Assembly (NCBI GenBank): GCA_963798775.1
Contig: CAWCUK010000003.1
Span: forward strand, 310,001 to 374,000
Source: CAWCUK01 sp963798775
GTDB taxonomy: Bacteria; Bacteroidota; Ignavibacteria; Ignavibacteriales; Ignavibacteriaceae
Direction of reading: 5' to 3'
Length of the DNA: 64,000 nt
Below, one piece after another: positions 54,921-63,698 of this stretch. Each line of letters starts with the position of its first letter. Position 1 is the stretch's first letter. Position numbers and translations under genes: made by a program. Under the pieces are notes generated by a model that was not told where the DNA came from, did no database searches, and saw nothing but the letters and a program-made list of their open reading frames with translations.

Positions 54921-55687
54921 AAAGAAATTTGAAAAATAATTAAAGTTATAATCCCGGTAACTAAAGCCCATATTTTTGGTTTTTGAGTATTAAAAATTAA
55001 AATCATTCCGATTATCCAAATCGCGAATAGTAAAAAAGGCCCTACTCCGAATATTTCTGATATGGGCAATCCCCTGGTTCCGATATTTCCCATTTCATAA
55101 GAACGTTTGATAGGGTAAAGAGCAAGCCCGTAACCAAAAAACGCGAATATTGTAAATAGAGTATACATTTTTATTCTTGTTCTTCGTTTTTCATTAAAAT
55201 ACTCTAAAGCCGTTCTGGTGCTTAATAATAATCCACCGTATAAAAAGAGAAAGCAAAAAGTTGTTATTTGTGATGAAACTTCTCCGAAAAAAGTAAGTTC
55301 AACCGGATTTTCCGAAGGTAAAAAATATGTTTGATTATTGTGGGTAATTTTTACCCGGTACTCAACTTTAGTTGACGGTGGGTAACCCGGTATACTAGCG
55401 GCTAAAAAATTTCCGTTTTCCTTTTTCAAATTAATTTCATTGTAAACATTTTCTTCTCCCGGTTGCTTCCATTGGACTACACCATTCAAATCCGGTATTT
55501 CAGAAAAAATAATTATTTTATAATTATCATCTCCATGATGAACTTTTTCAAATTTATAAGTTACCTTTTTCCCCTCAATACCAACCGTCCCGTTTATAGG
55601 ATAACCGGTACTTGTAAGGCTTTGCAAATACCCCGAAAGGAATGTAATGATAAAAGCCCCCAACCATAATATTATAGATTGTTTCAT
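54917..55687 (-). CDS. Hypothetical membrane protein
   Basis: 256 residues. N-terminal signal/anchor segment (about 6-25), an extracytoplasmic beta-rich part (about 30-135), and four membrane helices (about 140-160, 175-195, 215-233, 238-255). I do not recognise a family. The extracytoplasmic part resembles an immunoglobulin-like fold (VTYKFEKV, KVEYRVKITHN). It is convergent with the HisN-like gene and overlaps its end by 4 bases. Confidence 0.7.
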   Translation of the reverse strand: MKQSIILWLGAFIITFLSGYLQSLTSTGYPINGTVGIEGKKVTYKFEKVHHGDDNYKIIIFSEIPDLNGVVQWKQPGEENVYNEINLKKENGNFLAASIPGYPPSTKVEYRVKITHNNQTYFLPSENPVELTFFGEVSSQITTFCFLFLYGGLLLSTRTALEYFNEKRRTRIKMYTLFTIFAFFGYGLALYPIKRSYEMGNIGTRGLPISEIFGVGPFLLFAIWIIGMILIFNTQKPKIWALVTGIITLIIFQISF

Positions 55688-55861
55688 ATTTCAAACGTAA
55701 AAATTAAAGGGAAAATAATACTTCAAACATAATAAAAAATAAAGTTTATAAAATAGATTTATGTTGATTTATATTTCATCAGTTTGTTGTGTGATTTTAT
55801 TATTAATAGCTTTAAAATAAGATACTTAAATTTCTTTTGTTTAATTATGAAAGGAAATGAT

Positions 55862-56599
55862 ATGGAAACTACAGTTCATGTTTTATCTTCGCCTGAGGAT
55901 ATTGCCGAAGATATTGCTAGCCAGCTAAAGGATGAAGTTGATAAGAAAAACGGTGAATTTTTTATTGCTGTTTCCGGAGGCGGTACTCCCAAAATATTAT
56001 TTGAAAAATTAGCTTCAGATGATTACAATAAAAATATAGATTGGAATAAAATTCATATTTTTTGGTGCGATGAAAGAATGGTTCCGCCGGATAATGATGA
56101 AAGTAATTATGGAATGACAAAAAAAATATTACTGGATAAAATTAATATTAAAGATTCAAATATTCATCGTGTAAAAGGTGAAGAAGAAGTTCATAATGAA
56201 GCTAAAAGATACGCGGCCGAAATAAATGATAAAGTTCAAAAAGATGAAAATGGTTTCCCCCGGTTTGATTGGATATTTCTCGGGCTGGGAAAAGACGGCC
56301 ATACAGCCTCACTTTTTCCTAATCAAGAATTAAAACCGGTTTATGACGATATTAGCGGAGTTGCGGTGCATCCTGAAACCGGACAGCAAAGAATATCTTT
56401 AACACCAAAAGTTTTAAAAGACGCGGAAAGAGTTACTTTTATTGTTACCGGTTCAGAAAAATCTGATATTGTTAATAAAGTTATTACGGGCGAATGGGGA
56501 GAACGTTTGGCTCCGGCAAATACAGTAAGGCCGATGAAAGGTTTTGTTGAATGGATGCTGGATAAAGATGCGGCTGAAAATTTGGAAATAAAAGCGTGA
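55862..56599 (+). CDS. pgl: 6-phosphogluconolactonase
   Basis: 245 residues from the ATG at 55862, which has GAAAGGA 7-8 bases upstream; the frame is open farther up to 55784, but those residues are not homologous. Motifs: FFIAVSGGGTP, FWCDERMVPPD, LGLGKDGHTASLFP, and the C-terminal RPMKGFVEWMLDK. It hydrolyses 6-phosphogluconolactone in the oxidative pentose phosphate pathway. No zwf or gnd gene is in the window. Confidence 0.92.
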   Translation: METTVHVLSSPEDIAEDIASQLKDEVDKKNGEFFIAVSGGGTPKILFEKLASDDYNKNIDWNKIHIFWCDERMVPPDNDESNYGMTKKILLDKINIKDSNIHRVKGEEEVHNEAKRYAAEINDKVQKDENGFPRFDWIFLGLGKDGHTASLFPNQELKPVYDDISGVAVHPETGQQRISLTPKVLKDAERVTFIVTGSEKSDIVNKVITGEWGERLAPANTVRPMKGFVEWMLDKDAAENLEIKA

Positions 56600-56601
56600 A
56601 A

Positions 56602-56632
56602 AAAGGATTGTTTATTAAACAAACAATCCTTT
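56602..56632. terminator. Convergent intrinsic terminator
   Basis: Perfect 12-bp stem (aaaggattgttt 56602-56613, aaacaatccttt 56621-56632) with 7-base loop attaaac between the pgl gene (plus) and the envelope operon (minus). Confidence 0.85.
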
Positions 56633-56650
56633 AATGCAAAAATTATATTA

Positions 56651-57790
56651 TTAGAAAGAAGTTCCTACTTTCAGTCTTACATTTAAAAATAATGAAGTAA
56701 CGCCGAAGCTTCCATTTTTAGTAGTTGAAAAAACTGCTGATGGACCTATGGCAAAAGCACTAAACGCCCAGCTTTCCATAATTTTTTGAACTAGAATATC
56801 AACAACATATTCCGGCTGTCTTACATCGCTGTGGGGCATAGCGTCAAATCTAAAATCAAAAGTACTTCCCGCCAATGATAGTTCGCGTCCCGTAAAACCA
56901 ATATGCCATTCGTTTAAATACTGCGCTACATATAATTTTCCTCTGGTAGAACCGAGAACTGAAAGCGGATATCTTAATTCCCAGTTAACAAACGCTTTAT
57001 CTATTATTTTTACCTGTGAATATTTTGTAGTATCGGCTCTATATTTATTATACATATTAGAATTAGGTTTTTTAGTTACATCCAGATAACTTACTTGAAA
57101 AAAATTACCGAACGGAATTACATAACCTAATTGATATCCCGAAGTAGCATATAAATTATTTTGATTTTCTTCTGTTTTAAGTTCAGTAAAAGCATCAATG
57201 GAACTATAAGCGCCGGCAAAGAAACCAAGAATATGGAAGTTAGCTTCTACAAAATTTGTTTCTAAAGGACCCGAATATGGAGTGCCGACACCGAAAGAAA
57301 TTCCGATATCTCTCTTGATAGGAATACCAAACCTTTCACCTCCGAAAAGCTGCAGGAAAGGATTTATATATTGAAGTGAAGGAGATATTTGAGTTACAGA
57401 AGGGGGTGAAACGAATTTACTAATTCGCATCTTTTCAAATACACGGGTAAAAACAGAACCATAATTAATATTTTCTTCTAGATTAATTTTAAATGGATAA
57501 GTTATAATTTTTGCCCTGGTTTCCGGTGTGAACGCGAGAAAAGGATATAATGTTCCTTTAATGGAAACCGTCTGATTATTCGGATCTCTTAAATCAACAA
57601 TAATTTCAGCTTTAGGATCAGGTGGATCTATAAATACTTCTTGTTGAATTTTAATAAATAAACTATCATCAAGAGGTTCCATTTGATAGTATTCGATCTT
57701 TTCTTCGCCTTCATCTTGCGCCATTATAAAATTTGCGGCTGCCGCGAAAAAGATTAAGAGCAACAGGAAAAAAAGTTTGTATGTTCTCAT
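56651..57790 (-). CDS. Hypothetical outer-membrane beta-barrel protein (operon gene 3)
   Basis: 379 residues. Signal peptide (about 1-24, ending MAQ). From about 100 onwards the sequence shows alternating barrel-like strands (RDIGISFGVGTPYSG, FVEANFHILGFFAG) and ends in aromatic Phe (NVRLKVGTSF), as expected for an outer-membrane barrel. The mature N-terminus carries a beta domain (AEIIVDLRDPNNQTVS). Last gene of a three-gene operon; separated by 18 bases from gene 2. No family recognised. Confidence 0.7.
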   Translation of the reverse strand: MRTYKLFFLLLLIFFAAAANFIMAQDEGEEKIEYYQMEPLDDSLFIKIQQEVFIDPPDPKAEIIVDLRDPNNQTVSIKGTLYPFLAFTPETRAKIITYPFKINLEENINYGSVFTRVFEKMRISKFVSPPSVTQISPSLQYINPFLQLFGGERFGIPIKRDIGISFGVGTPYSGPLETNFVEANFHILGFFAGAYSSIDAFTELKTEENQNNLYATSGYQLGYVIPFGNFFQVSYLDVTKKPNSNMYNKYRADTTKYSQVKIIDKAFVNWELRYPLSVLGSTRGKLYVAQYLNEWHIGFTGRELSLAGSTFDFRFDAMPHSDVRQPEYVVDILVQKIMESWAFSAFAIGPSAVFSTTKNGSFGVTSLFLNVRLKVGTSF

Positions 57791-57808
57791 ATAACTTATC
57801 CGGGTTTT

Positions 57809-58780
57809 TTATTTAGAAAAATCTGTAAAATAAAATGAATCACCCACTTGAACTCTATCCTTTGAAACTTCATCTGTAACCGTGAAGAAGAAATTAACTT
57901 TATATCTTCCGTCAGGTTCTCTTAAATTTCCGTATTTATCCAGCCATTCATCAAACCTATTTTCAGTGGAAGCAATTTTAAGAGAAACATTATAAACCAT
58001 ATTTCCCTTACTATCGGCGTGAGGACCGCTTACCGAAATTGGACCGTTATAGGTAACTTTTAATTGTTTCGGCCTTTCATCCACTATTGTTACATTAAAT
58101 ACCGTAATTCTCTGCAGTTCCTGAACGTATATATCAGAACTATTCATTTTTGTGGTAGCTCTTTCAATTTTAATTACAGGCGGTAGATTCGGAACTACTT
58201 TAATTGTCTGCTGCTGACTTCCGAATTTTGCTATTACTTCTTTTTGATCGGTTAGATTAAACTTCTTTTCCTGGCCGGGAGGAATAACTGCCAAAGGTTT
58301 ACTCATATTATTAGGGTCATATATTTCTGTCGCAACATTTCCGGTATTCTTTGCAATGTTCCATGTGTACTGTATAAAGGTTTGTTCTACGGAAATAGGG
58401 GATTGAAGGACAGTTTGCTCTCTTTCCTTTTTTTCGTCAGGCTTTTTTTCCGGCGTTCTTTCTTCAACTGGAACTTCTTTTAGTTTGGTTGTTAAATCCT
58501 GCATTTTTTCATTTAAGCTGGCAAGTTTATCTTTAAGTTCACTGTTTTCTTCAAGTGCGTTTTCGTTCTGATCAACTTTTATTTGAAAATTTAACCCTTG
58601 CTTATAAAGAGAATCCAATAAAACTACCAGAGAATCTTTTACATTTTTACTTACAGCTTCTTTTTTAGAAATTACTTTATTTAAATCTATATCAGCGCCT
58701 TTTAATGTTAGTACTGTTATTACAAAAATGTAAAGTACTTGATATATTATAAACTTACTGTCTCTGTTTTTCTTTATCAT
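57809..58780 (-). CDS. Hypothetical membrane-anchored periplasmic coiled-coil protein (operon gene 2)
   Basis: 323 residues. One N-terminal membrane helix (about 10-28), a helical region (about 40-100), a charged Pro/Glu/Lys linker (about 105-130), and a C-terminal part of beta domains (about 140-323) with strands such as ITVFNVTIVDERPKQLKV. Layout of one TM helix, helical bundle, then periplasmic beta domains resembles GldM of the T9SS motor; this is only a layout argument. It lies 10 bases downstream of gene 1. Confidence 0.65.
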   Translation of the reverse strand: MIKKNRDSKFIIYQVLYIFVITVLTLKGADIDLNKVISKKEAVSKNVKDSLVVLLDSLYKQGLNFQIKVDQNENALEENSELKDKLASLNEKMQDLTTKLKEVPVEERTPEKKPDEKKEREQTVLQSPISVEQTFIQYTWNIAKNTGNVATEIYDPNNMSKPLAVIPPGQEKKFNLTDQKEVIAKFGSQQQTIKVVPNLPPVIKIERATTKMNSSDIYVQELQRITVFNVTIVDERPKQLKVTYNGPISVSGPHADSKGNMVYNVSLKIASTENRFDEWLDKYGNLREPDGRYKVNFFFTVTDEVSKDRVQVGDSFYFTDFSK

Positions 58781-58790
58781 TTTAACTCAA

Positions 58791-59762
58791 TTATTTTTTT
58801 ACAATTGATTCTAAATATTTTAATCCTGTAATGGTTTTTTCATCACTTAATGAACTTGTTGCCTGCGAAATTGAATTCGCCAGCGATTTAAGCTGTTCAA
58901 CTTTTTCAGGGCTAAAGCCGTTCATTTTTTCCATTTTTCCCATAAGTTCATGTACCGCGGCATAATTTTTCATTATACTTTCGCTGTAGTTGGAAGCCTG
59001 TCCGAGTATATTTTTGTATTGTTCTAATTCTTTTACCGATGTTTCTGAAACATTGGGAACACTTAATCCTGCCTGAATAGAAGTTAATCTTGCAAGAATT
59101 TTAGCCGAATTTTCGACCTGCAGCCTTGAATAATATTTTTCTCTAATATCTTTTACATGATTAACTATATTTTGAAATTCAACGCCTAATTCATCAAGCA
59201 CTGGTTCAAATAATTTTCCTAAAGCAAGAATAATTAGAGCCTTAATTTCAAAAGGAACAGATATTCCTAAAAATACTTCTTCTCCGAGTCTAATACTTAC
59301 TAATAAAATAGCGGCGCCTATTAATGGCAGGGCTGTAGAAATACTATCTATTATACTAGTATATGAAGTAATCACTCTGTCGATAGTTTCCGAAGCCGGT
59401 GTTCTCATTACTTCAAGTTTTAAATTACTGTATGCTAAATATGCCAGAAAGATGAACAGTGCGTAAACAAAAACAGGAAGCCACCAAAAACTATACGGAG
59501 CTATCATTTCGGCAGAAGGATGCCAGCCCGGAAATAAAGATTCCGCGATATCTGTTGTAACATTACCTAAAATCGGGACAGTAGATAAATCAAGAAAGAA
59601 GGATATTATTAAAGCAATAAAAGAGATTATTGCGGGCTTAATAATTAATGTAAATCTGATATCCTTGATAGCTCTTTTTTCATAAGCATCAATATCTGTT
59701 TCTAATCCATTACCTGAACCCATCATGTCAGGTTCCTTAATTTTATGTTTTTCCTTGAGCAT
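58791..59762 (-). CDS. Hypothetical inner-membrane protein (operon gene 1)
   Basis: 323 residues with four membrane helices: about 40-60, 88-112, 145-165 and 170-190. A helix pair is followed by a long cytoplasmic coiled-coil region (about 200-320) with repeated EQ/SI pattern (LTSIQAGLSVPNVSETSV). The geometry of paired helices with a coiled coil is like that of proton-channel subunits of GldL/MotA/TolQ type, but no signature is strong enough to name it. First gene of the trans-envelope operon with genes 2 and 3. Confidence 0.65.
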   Translation of the reverse strand: MLKEKHKIKEPDMMGSGNGLETDIDAYEKRAIKDIRFTLIIKPAIISFIALIISFFLDLSTVPILGNVTTDIAESLFPGWHPSAEMIAPYSFWWLPVFVYALFIFLAYLAYSNLKLEVMRTPASETIDRVITSYTSIIDSISTALPLIGAAILLVSIRLGEEVFLGISVPFEIKALIILALGKLFEPVLDELGVEFQNIVNHVKDIREKYYSRLQVENSAKILARLTSIQAGLSVPNVSETSVKELEQYKNILGQASNYSESIMKNYAAVHELMGKMEKMNGFSPEKVEQLKSLANSISQATSSLSDEKTITGLKYLESIVKK

Positions 59763-60231
59763 TTAAAATACCTCTAATTATTAGTTCTTTTTTTCATTGG
59801 GGAAAATGCAGACGAATTTTTATAGAAAAATAGATTTAGATCACATTCCTTTTCCGAATCTTTAACAATTTCTATACCAGATGAGTTTCAACATTTTTTT
59901 AGAATTGAATAATTTATACTATGCCACTGAGAATTTTACATTGTTTTTGTTTTACGGTAATTGTTTGAAAAAGATTAAAAAAATTGATTTTATTTTTAGA
60001 TCTTATCCAGGGGGAACGAATAATGATAAGAAATTTTTACATCATAATGTAAATTGTTCCTTAAGCAAATGTAATTTCTACCTTTTCCGAGTTAAATTAT
60101 TTAATTAATTGAGTTAAAAAATATTCATTTTAATATCAATTTTGTCCGTTTGCAAGAAACTGTTATTTTTATGGCGAGTTTAAAATTCTTTTTTATTAAT
60201 ATAAAACATTTTTATTTATGATAAGAAAAAG
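59763..60231. other. Divergent intergenic region
   Basis: 469 AT-rich bases holding the promoters of the envelope operon (minus) and of the GH13 gene (plus). A frame of 75 codons at 59881-60108 has no ribosome binding site or coding character. I see no RNA or repeat. Confidence 0.4.
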
Positions 60232-61707
60232 ATGTATAATCTAAGACTCTACGAAATAAATCTGCGAGTTTGGTTAAAACAAAATTATCCGGATAAAAAA
60301 TTATCCGACCTTCCTAAAGATTACTTTCTCTACTTAAAAAATAAAGGCATAAATATAGTTTGGTTTATGGGGCTCTGGAATACATGCCCGCACATAATAA
60401 AAGAATGCTGTTTTACTCCTGAATTAATTTCAGCGTATAAAAAAGCTCTAAAAGATTTTAAAAATGAAGATGTAGTCGGTTCTCCTTATGCGGTTGAAGA
60501 GTATGAGATTAATCCGATTATAGGAAATTGGGATGATCTGCTGAGATTTAGAGAAATGTTAAACAGTATAGGTTTAAAATTATTTCTCGATTTCATACCC
60601 AATCATTTTAACGCCGGATCAAAATTATTAAAAACTAATCCCGAAATCTTTCTTCATACAGATGAAGAATCATTTATTCGAGATCCTTTTACTTTTTTCA
60701 AAACAGAATTAAATAAAGATTATATTTTTGCTCACGGCAGAGATCCGCTTTTTCCCGCGTGGACAGATACTGTGCAAATTAATTACTTCAGCCAACAAGC
60801 CCGTGAATTTATGCAGGATAACTTACTGAAAATAAGTGAGGCCGCGGACGGTGTAAGATGCGATATGGCTATGCTTCCTTTAAATAATGTTTTCAATAAT
60901 ACATGGATGGGAACTTTAAATAAATCCTCATTTAAAAAACCCCAAAATGAATTTTGGGAAATAGCAATAAAAAAAGTTAAACAGAAATACCCAAATTTTA
61001 TTTTTTTAGCCGAAGCGTATTGGGATTTAGAATGGGATCTTCAGCAGTTAGGGTTTGATTATACGTATGATAAAAGGTTATATGACCGGTTGATAACAAA
61101 AGATATTCCCGGCGTTAAAGCACATTTAAATGCGGATAAATCTTACCAGTTAAAATCTGTTCGTTTTATTGAAAATCATGATGAAGAACGCGCGGTAACA
61201 GCTCTGGGCAAAGAACGATGTCTTGCGGCAGCTACTGTTATTAGTACTATTCAGGGAATGGTGCTGTACCATGACGGGCAGTTTGAAGGAAGAAGATTAA
61301 AATTGCCTGTGCAAATAGGACGTTTGCCGGATGAAAAAAAATCCACCTTCTCGGATGAATATTATGATAAATTATTAGAAATTACTAAGCATGATATTTT
61401 TAGAAAAGGAGAATGGAAATTATTGACAACCGTTCCCGCCGCCGTAAATAATGATACTTGTAATTATATTTTTGCGTGGCAGTGGCTTTATGAAAATGAA
61501 GTTAGAATTGTGATTATAAATTATTTAAATAATACAGCTCAATGCCGGATTAAATTAAATCTTCCCTCAAAATTTAATAAAATTTATTTTACTGATTTGC
61601 TTTCCGGAAATGAATATAGCCGAAATATGGAAGAACTTAAAGAACCCGGAATATTTATTGAATTAAAAGGATTTCATTCTCATATTTTTGCCGCTAAAAT
61701 AAATTAA
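60232..61707 (+). CDS. Glycoside hydrolase family 13-like enzyme
   Basis: 491 residues, (beta/alpha)8 barrel. The family motifs are readable: LFLDFIPNH (region I), GVRCDMAML with nucleophile Asp (II), IFLAEAYWD with Glu acid/base (III), and FIENHDEER (IV). There is no signal peptide, so it is cytoplasmic. The C-terminus has a beta domain (about 405-491). Members are amylases, glucan-modifying enzymes and transferases; the sequence GSPYAVEEYEINP near the start suggests an alpha-glucan enzyme. No glycogen gene is adjacent. Confidence 0.88.
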   Translation: MYNLRLYEINLRVWLKQNYPDKKLSDLPKDYFLYLKNKGINIVWFMGLWNTCPHIIKECCFTPELISAYKKALKDFKNEDVVGSPYAVEEYEINPIIGNWDDLLRFREMLNSIGLKLFLDFIPNHFNAGSKLLKTNPEIFLHTDEESFIRDPFTFFKTELNKDYIFAHGRDPLFPAWTDTVQINYFSQQAREFMQDNLLKISEAADGVRCDMAMLPLNNVFNNTWMGTLNKSSFKKPQNEFWEIAIKKVKQKYPNFIFLAEAYWDLEWDLQQLGFDYTYDKRLYDRLITKDIPGVKAHLNADKSYQLKSVRFIENHDEERAVTALGKERCLAAATVISTIQGMVLYHDGQFEGRRLKLPVQIGRLPDEKKSTFSDEYYDKLLEITKHDIFRKGEWKLLTTVPAAVNNDTCNYIFAWQWLYENEVRIVIINYLNNTAQCRIKLNLPSKFNKIYFTDLLSGNEYSRNMEELKEPGIFIELKGFHSHIFAAKIN

Positions 61708-61996
61708 AATTTGAACCTTGGTTTTCTAAAATTGAATTCTCAATTTTTTTGCGGAAAATATCTTAAGATATTTTGCCAGTATTTGATATTTAACATACCG
61801 TTCGTCGATTATAAAGTCCTTTTGTCGGAAAATAAATCGTAAATACCCAAGTACCTAAGAAATTATCTTTACATAATCAAATTCATTTATTATGTTACCA
61901 ACTCAATTGGGGAGATTGATGAATAAAAAGTTGTGCGGTTTTTTTATTCATAACAGTTAATCTAACTTCAATCAATTTCACTTTGGGAGGGCCAAA

Positions 61997-62110
61997 ATGG
62001 AGTTATCATCACTCGTGTTTTCAGCAGTGTCTGTATTTGCAGGCTCTATGTGTGTACTTATTGGTGGTTCGTTCATTGCTTATAAAATGAAAAAGAAATC
62101 ACATGAATAA
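61997..62110 (+). CDS. 37-residue single-helix membrane protein
   Basis: Start ATG 61997 with the strong ribosome binding site GGGAGGG 6 bases before it; stop 62108. The product is one membrane helix (about 5-29, LVFSAVSVFAGSMCVLIGG) with a basic tail (YKMKKKSHE). A terminator hairpin follows 31 bases after the stop. The shape resembles small accessory subunits of transporters or oxidases, but no partner is adjacent, so it is unassigned. It is too short for ordinary gene finders. Confidence 0.7.
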   Translation: MELSSLVFSAVSVFAGSMCVLIGGSFIAYKMKKKSHE

Positions 62111-62140
62111 TTTCACTTCAAAAAATAATTTTTGAAATTA

Positions 62141-62184
62141 AAATCCAATTAGGTGGGGTACTTAGTTGGATTTTTCTTTTTTTT
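62141..62184 (+). terminator. Intrinsic terminator after the small membrane protein
   Basis: aaatccaa (62141-62148) pairs with ttggattt (62166-62173) across a 17-base loop, followed by T runs to 62184. Confidence 0.75.
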
Positions 62185-62261
62185 AGAGAATATTTTTTCC
62201 ACACCTTTAAAATTCTACTTTCCTTATTTTTACCAAATCTTTCTAAACCAAAATATATAAT

Positions 62262-63338
62262 ATGAGTAAAAAACTAATAAAAGGAAGAGGAGCAAATTAT
62301 AATCCTAAAAATCGGTTTGAAGTTTTATCAATAGAAGAATTTGAAACTGATGAGGTTGATGGTTTTTTAGAAGAAAATGAAGAACAAAAAACTAAAACTA
62401 AAACAATTTTCTATAAAGACAGCAGTAAATCTATAATTGCTAAAAATGATAGTTATGACTTAGGATTCGATTATTCTATAAATCCCTACAGAGGATGCGA
62501 ACATGGCTGTGTATATTGTTACGCGCGTCCTACGCATGAATTTTTAGGCTTTTCCGCCGGACTTGATTTCGAAACTAAAATTATGGTAAAAGAAGACGCG
62601 CCGGAACTTTTGGAATCTGTTTTTAAGAAAAAAAGCTACATACCTAAAATGATTATGTTTTCCGGAAATACAGATTGTTATCAGCCTATAGAGAGGAAAT
62701 TAGAAATAACTCGAAGAACTTTACAAGTCTGTTTGAAGTATAAAAATCCTGCGGCAATTATTACAAAAAACTCTCTAATTCAAAGAGATGCTGATATTTT
62801 ATCTGAAATGGCAAAATTAAATCTTATAAAAGTTACCGTTTCTCTTACAAGTCTGGACAAAGATTTAATCGGAAAAATGGAACCTAGAACAGCTCAACCG
62901 CTGCGGAGATTAAAAACAATTAATTTACTTTCGCAAAAAGGAATTCCTACAGGAGTAAATATCGCGCCGTTAATACCGGGATTAAACGATAACGAAATTC
63001 CCGCGATATTAAAAGAGTCAGCGTCTAACGGAGCGTTATCAGCAAGTTATATTATGTTAAGGCTTCCGTATTCAGTTAAAGAAATATTTGTCAATTGGAT
63101 TGAAATTAATTTTCCTGATAGGGCATCTAAAATAATAAACAAAATTAAAGAAATGCGGAACGGGAAGCTAAATGAATCTGAATTCGGGAAAAGGTTTACC
63201 GGCGAAGGCGAACAAAATGAGGCAATAATTAAATTATTTAAGCTCAGTTGTAAAAAATATAATTTGAATACTAAAAAAATTCATTTAACTACAGAACTTT
63301 TTGCTTCTAATCAGAGTAACCAGTTAGAAATATTTTAA
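62262..63338 (+). CDS. PA0069-family radical SAM protein
   Basis: 358 residues. Radical SAM cluster motif CEHGCVYCYARPTHEF (CxxxCxxC) at about 80-87, preceded by NPYRGCEHG, and the SAM-binding GNTDCYQPIERKLEITRRTL segment. The PA0069 group is widespread and biochemically uncharacterised, although related to spore photoproduct lyase-like enzymes. No ribosome binding site precedes the ATG. The substrate is unknown. Confidence 0.9.
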   Translation: MSKKLIKGRGANYNPKNRFEVLSIEEFETDEVDGFLEENEEQKTKTKTIFYKDSSKSIIAKNDSYDLGFDYSINPYRGCEHGCVYCYARPTHEFLGFSAGLDFETKIMVKEDAPELLESVFKKKSYIPKMIMFSGNTDCYQPIERKLEITRRTLQVCLKYKNPAAIITKNSLIQRDADILSEMAKLNLIKVTVSLTSLDKDLIGKMEPRTAQPLRRLKTINLLSQKGIPTGVNIAPLIPGLNDNEIPAILKESASNGALSASYIMLRLPYSVKEIFVNWIEINFPDRASKIINKIKEMRNGKLNESEFGKRFTGEGEQNEAIIKLFKLSCKKYNLNTKKIHLTTELFASNQSNQLEIF

Positions 63339-63423
63339 TAACAAGATATTACTGTTTTGTCTAAATAAATTATTATTTTTACGGAAACCAATTGAGTAAA
63401 AATTCATCAAACAAAAATAGGTT

Positions 63424-63675
63424 ATGGCACAAAAAAATAGAAAACCGAGAGAGAGACAAATAGGTAAAACTCAAAAAGCGGAGAAAAAACCTTTAATTGA
63501 TCCGCGTTATAAAAATACTGTTTGGACTATTGTAATTATTATAATTCTAACAATATTTTTTATTGTAAATAATACCAGACAAGTTCCCGAGGAAGGGCCT
63601 ACTCCTCCCGGTGTATCAAATACAAAAGCACAAGTTGATACATCTGTAAATCCGGCACTTCAAATGCATAAATAA
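63424..63675 (+). CDS. Small hypothetical membrane protein
   Basis: 83 residues. Basic N-terminus (1-34), one membrane helix (about 36-53, TVWTIVIIIILTIFFIVNN), and an extracytoplasmic tail rich in Pro and Thr. AGG lies close to the ATG. The thioredoxin-like lipoprotein gene follows after 23 bases, so the two probably form an operon. Family not recognised. Confidence 0.7.
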   Translation: MAQKNRKPRERQIGKTQKAEKKPLIDPRYKNTVWTIVIIIILTIFFIVNNTRQVPEEGPTPPGVSNTKAQVDTSVNPALQMHK

Positions 63676-63698
63676 GATTTTAAAATAAAGGAGATAAT

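Noticed and set aside
55784..55861. Longer N-terminus for 6-phosphogluconolactonase
   Set aside because: The added residues are not part of the family, and ATG 55862 has a good ribosome binding site.
59881..60108. Frame of 75 codons upstream of the GH13 gene
   Set aside because: No ribosome binding site and strongly AT-biased, low-complexity product; likely chance.
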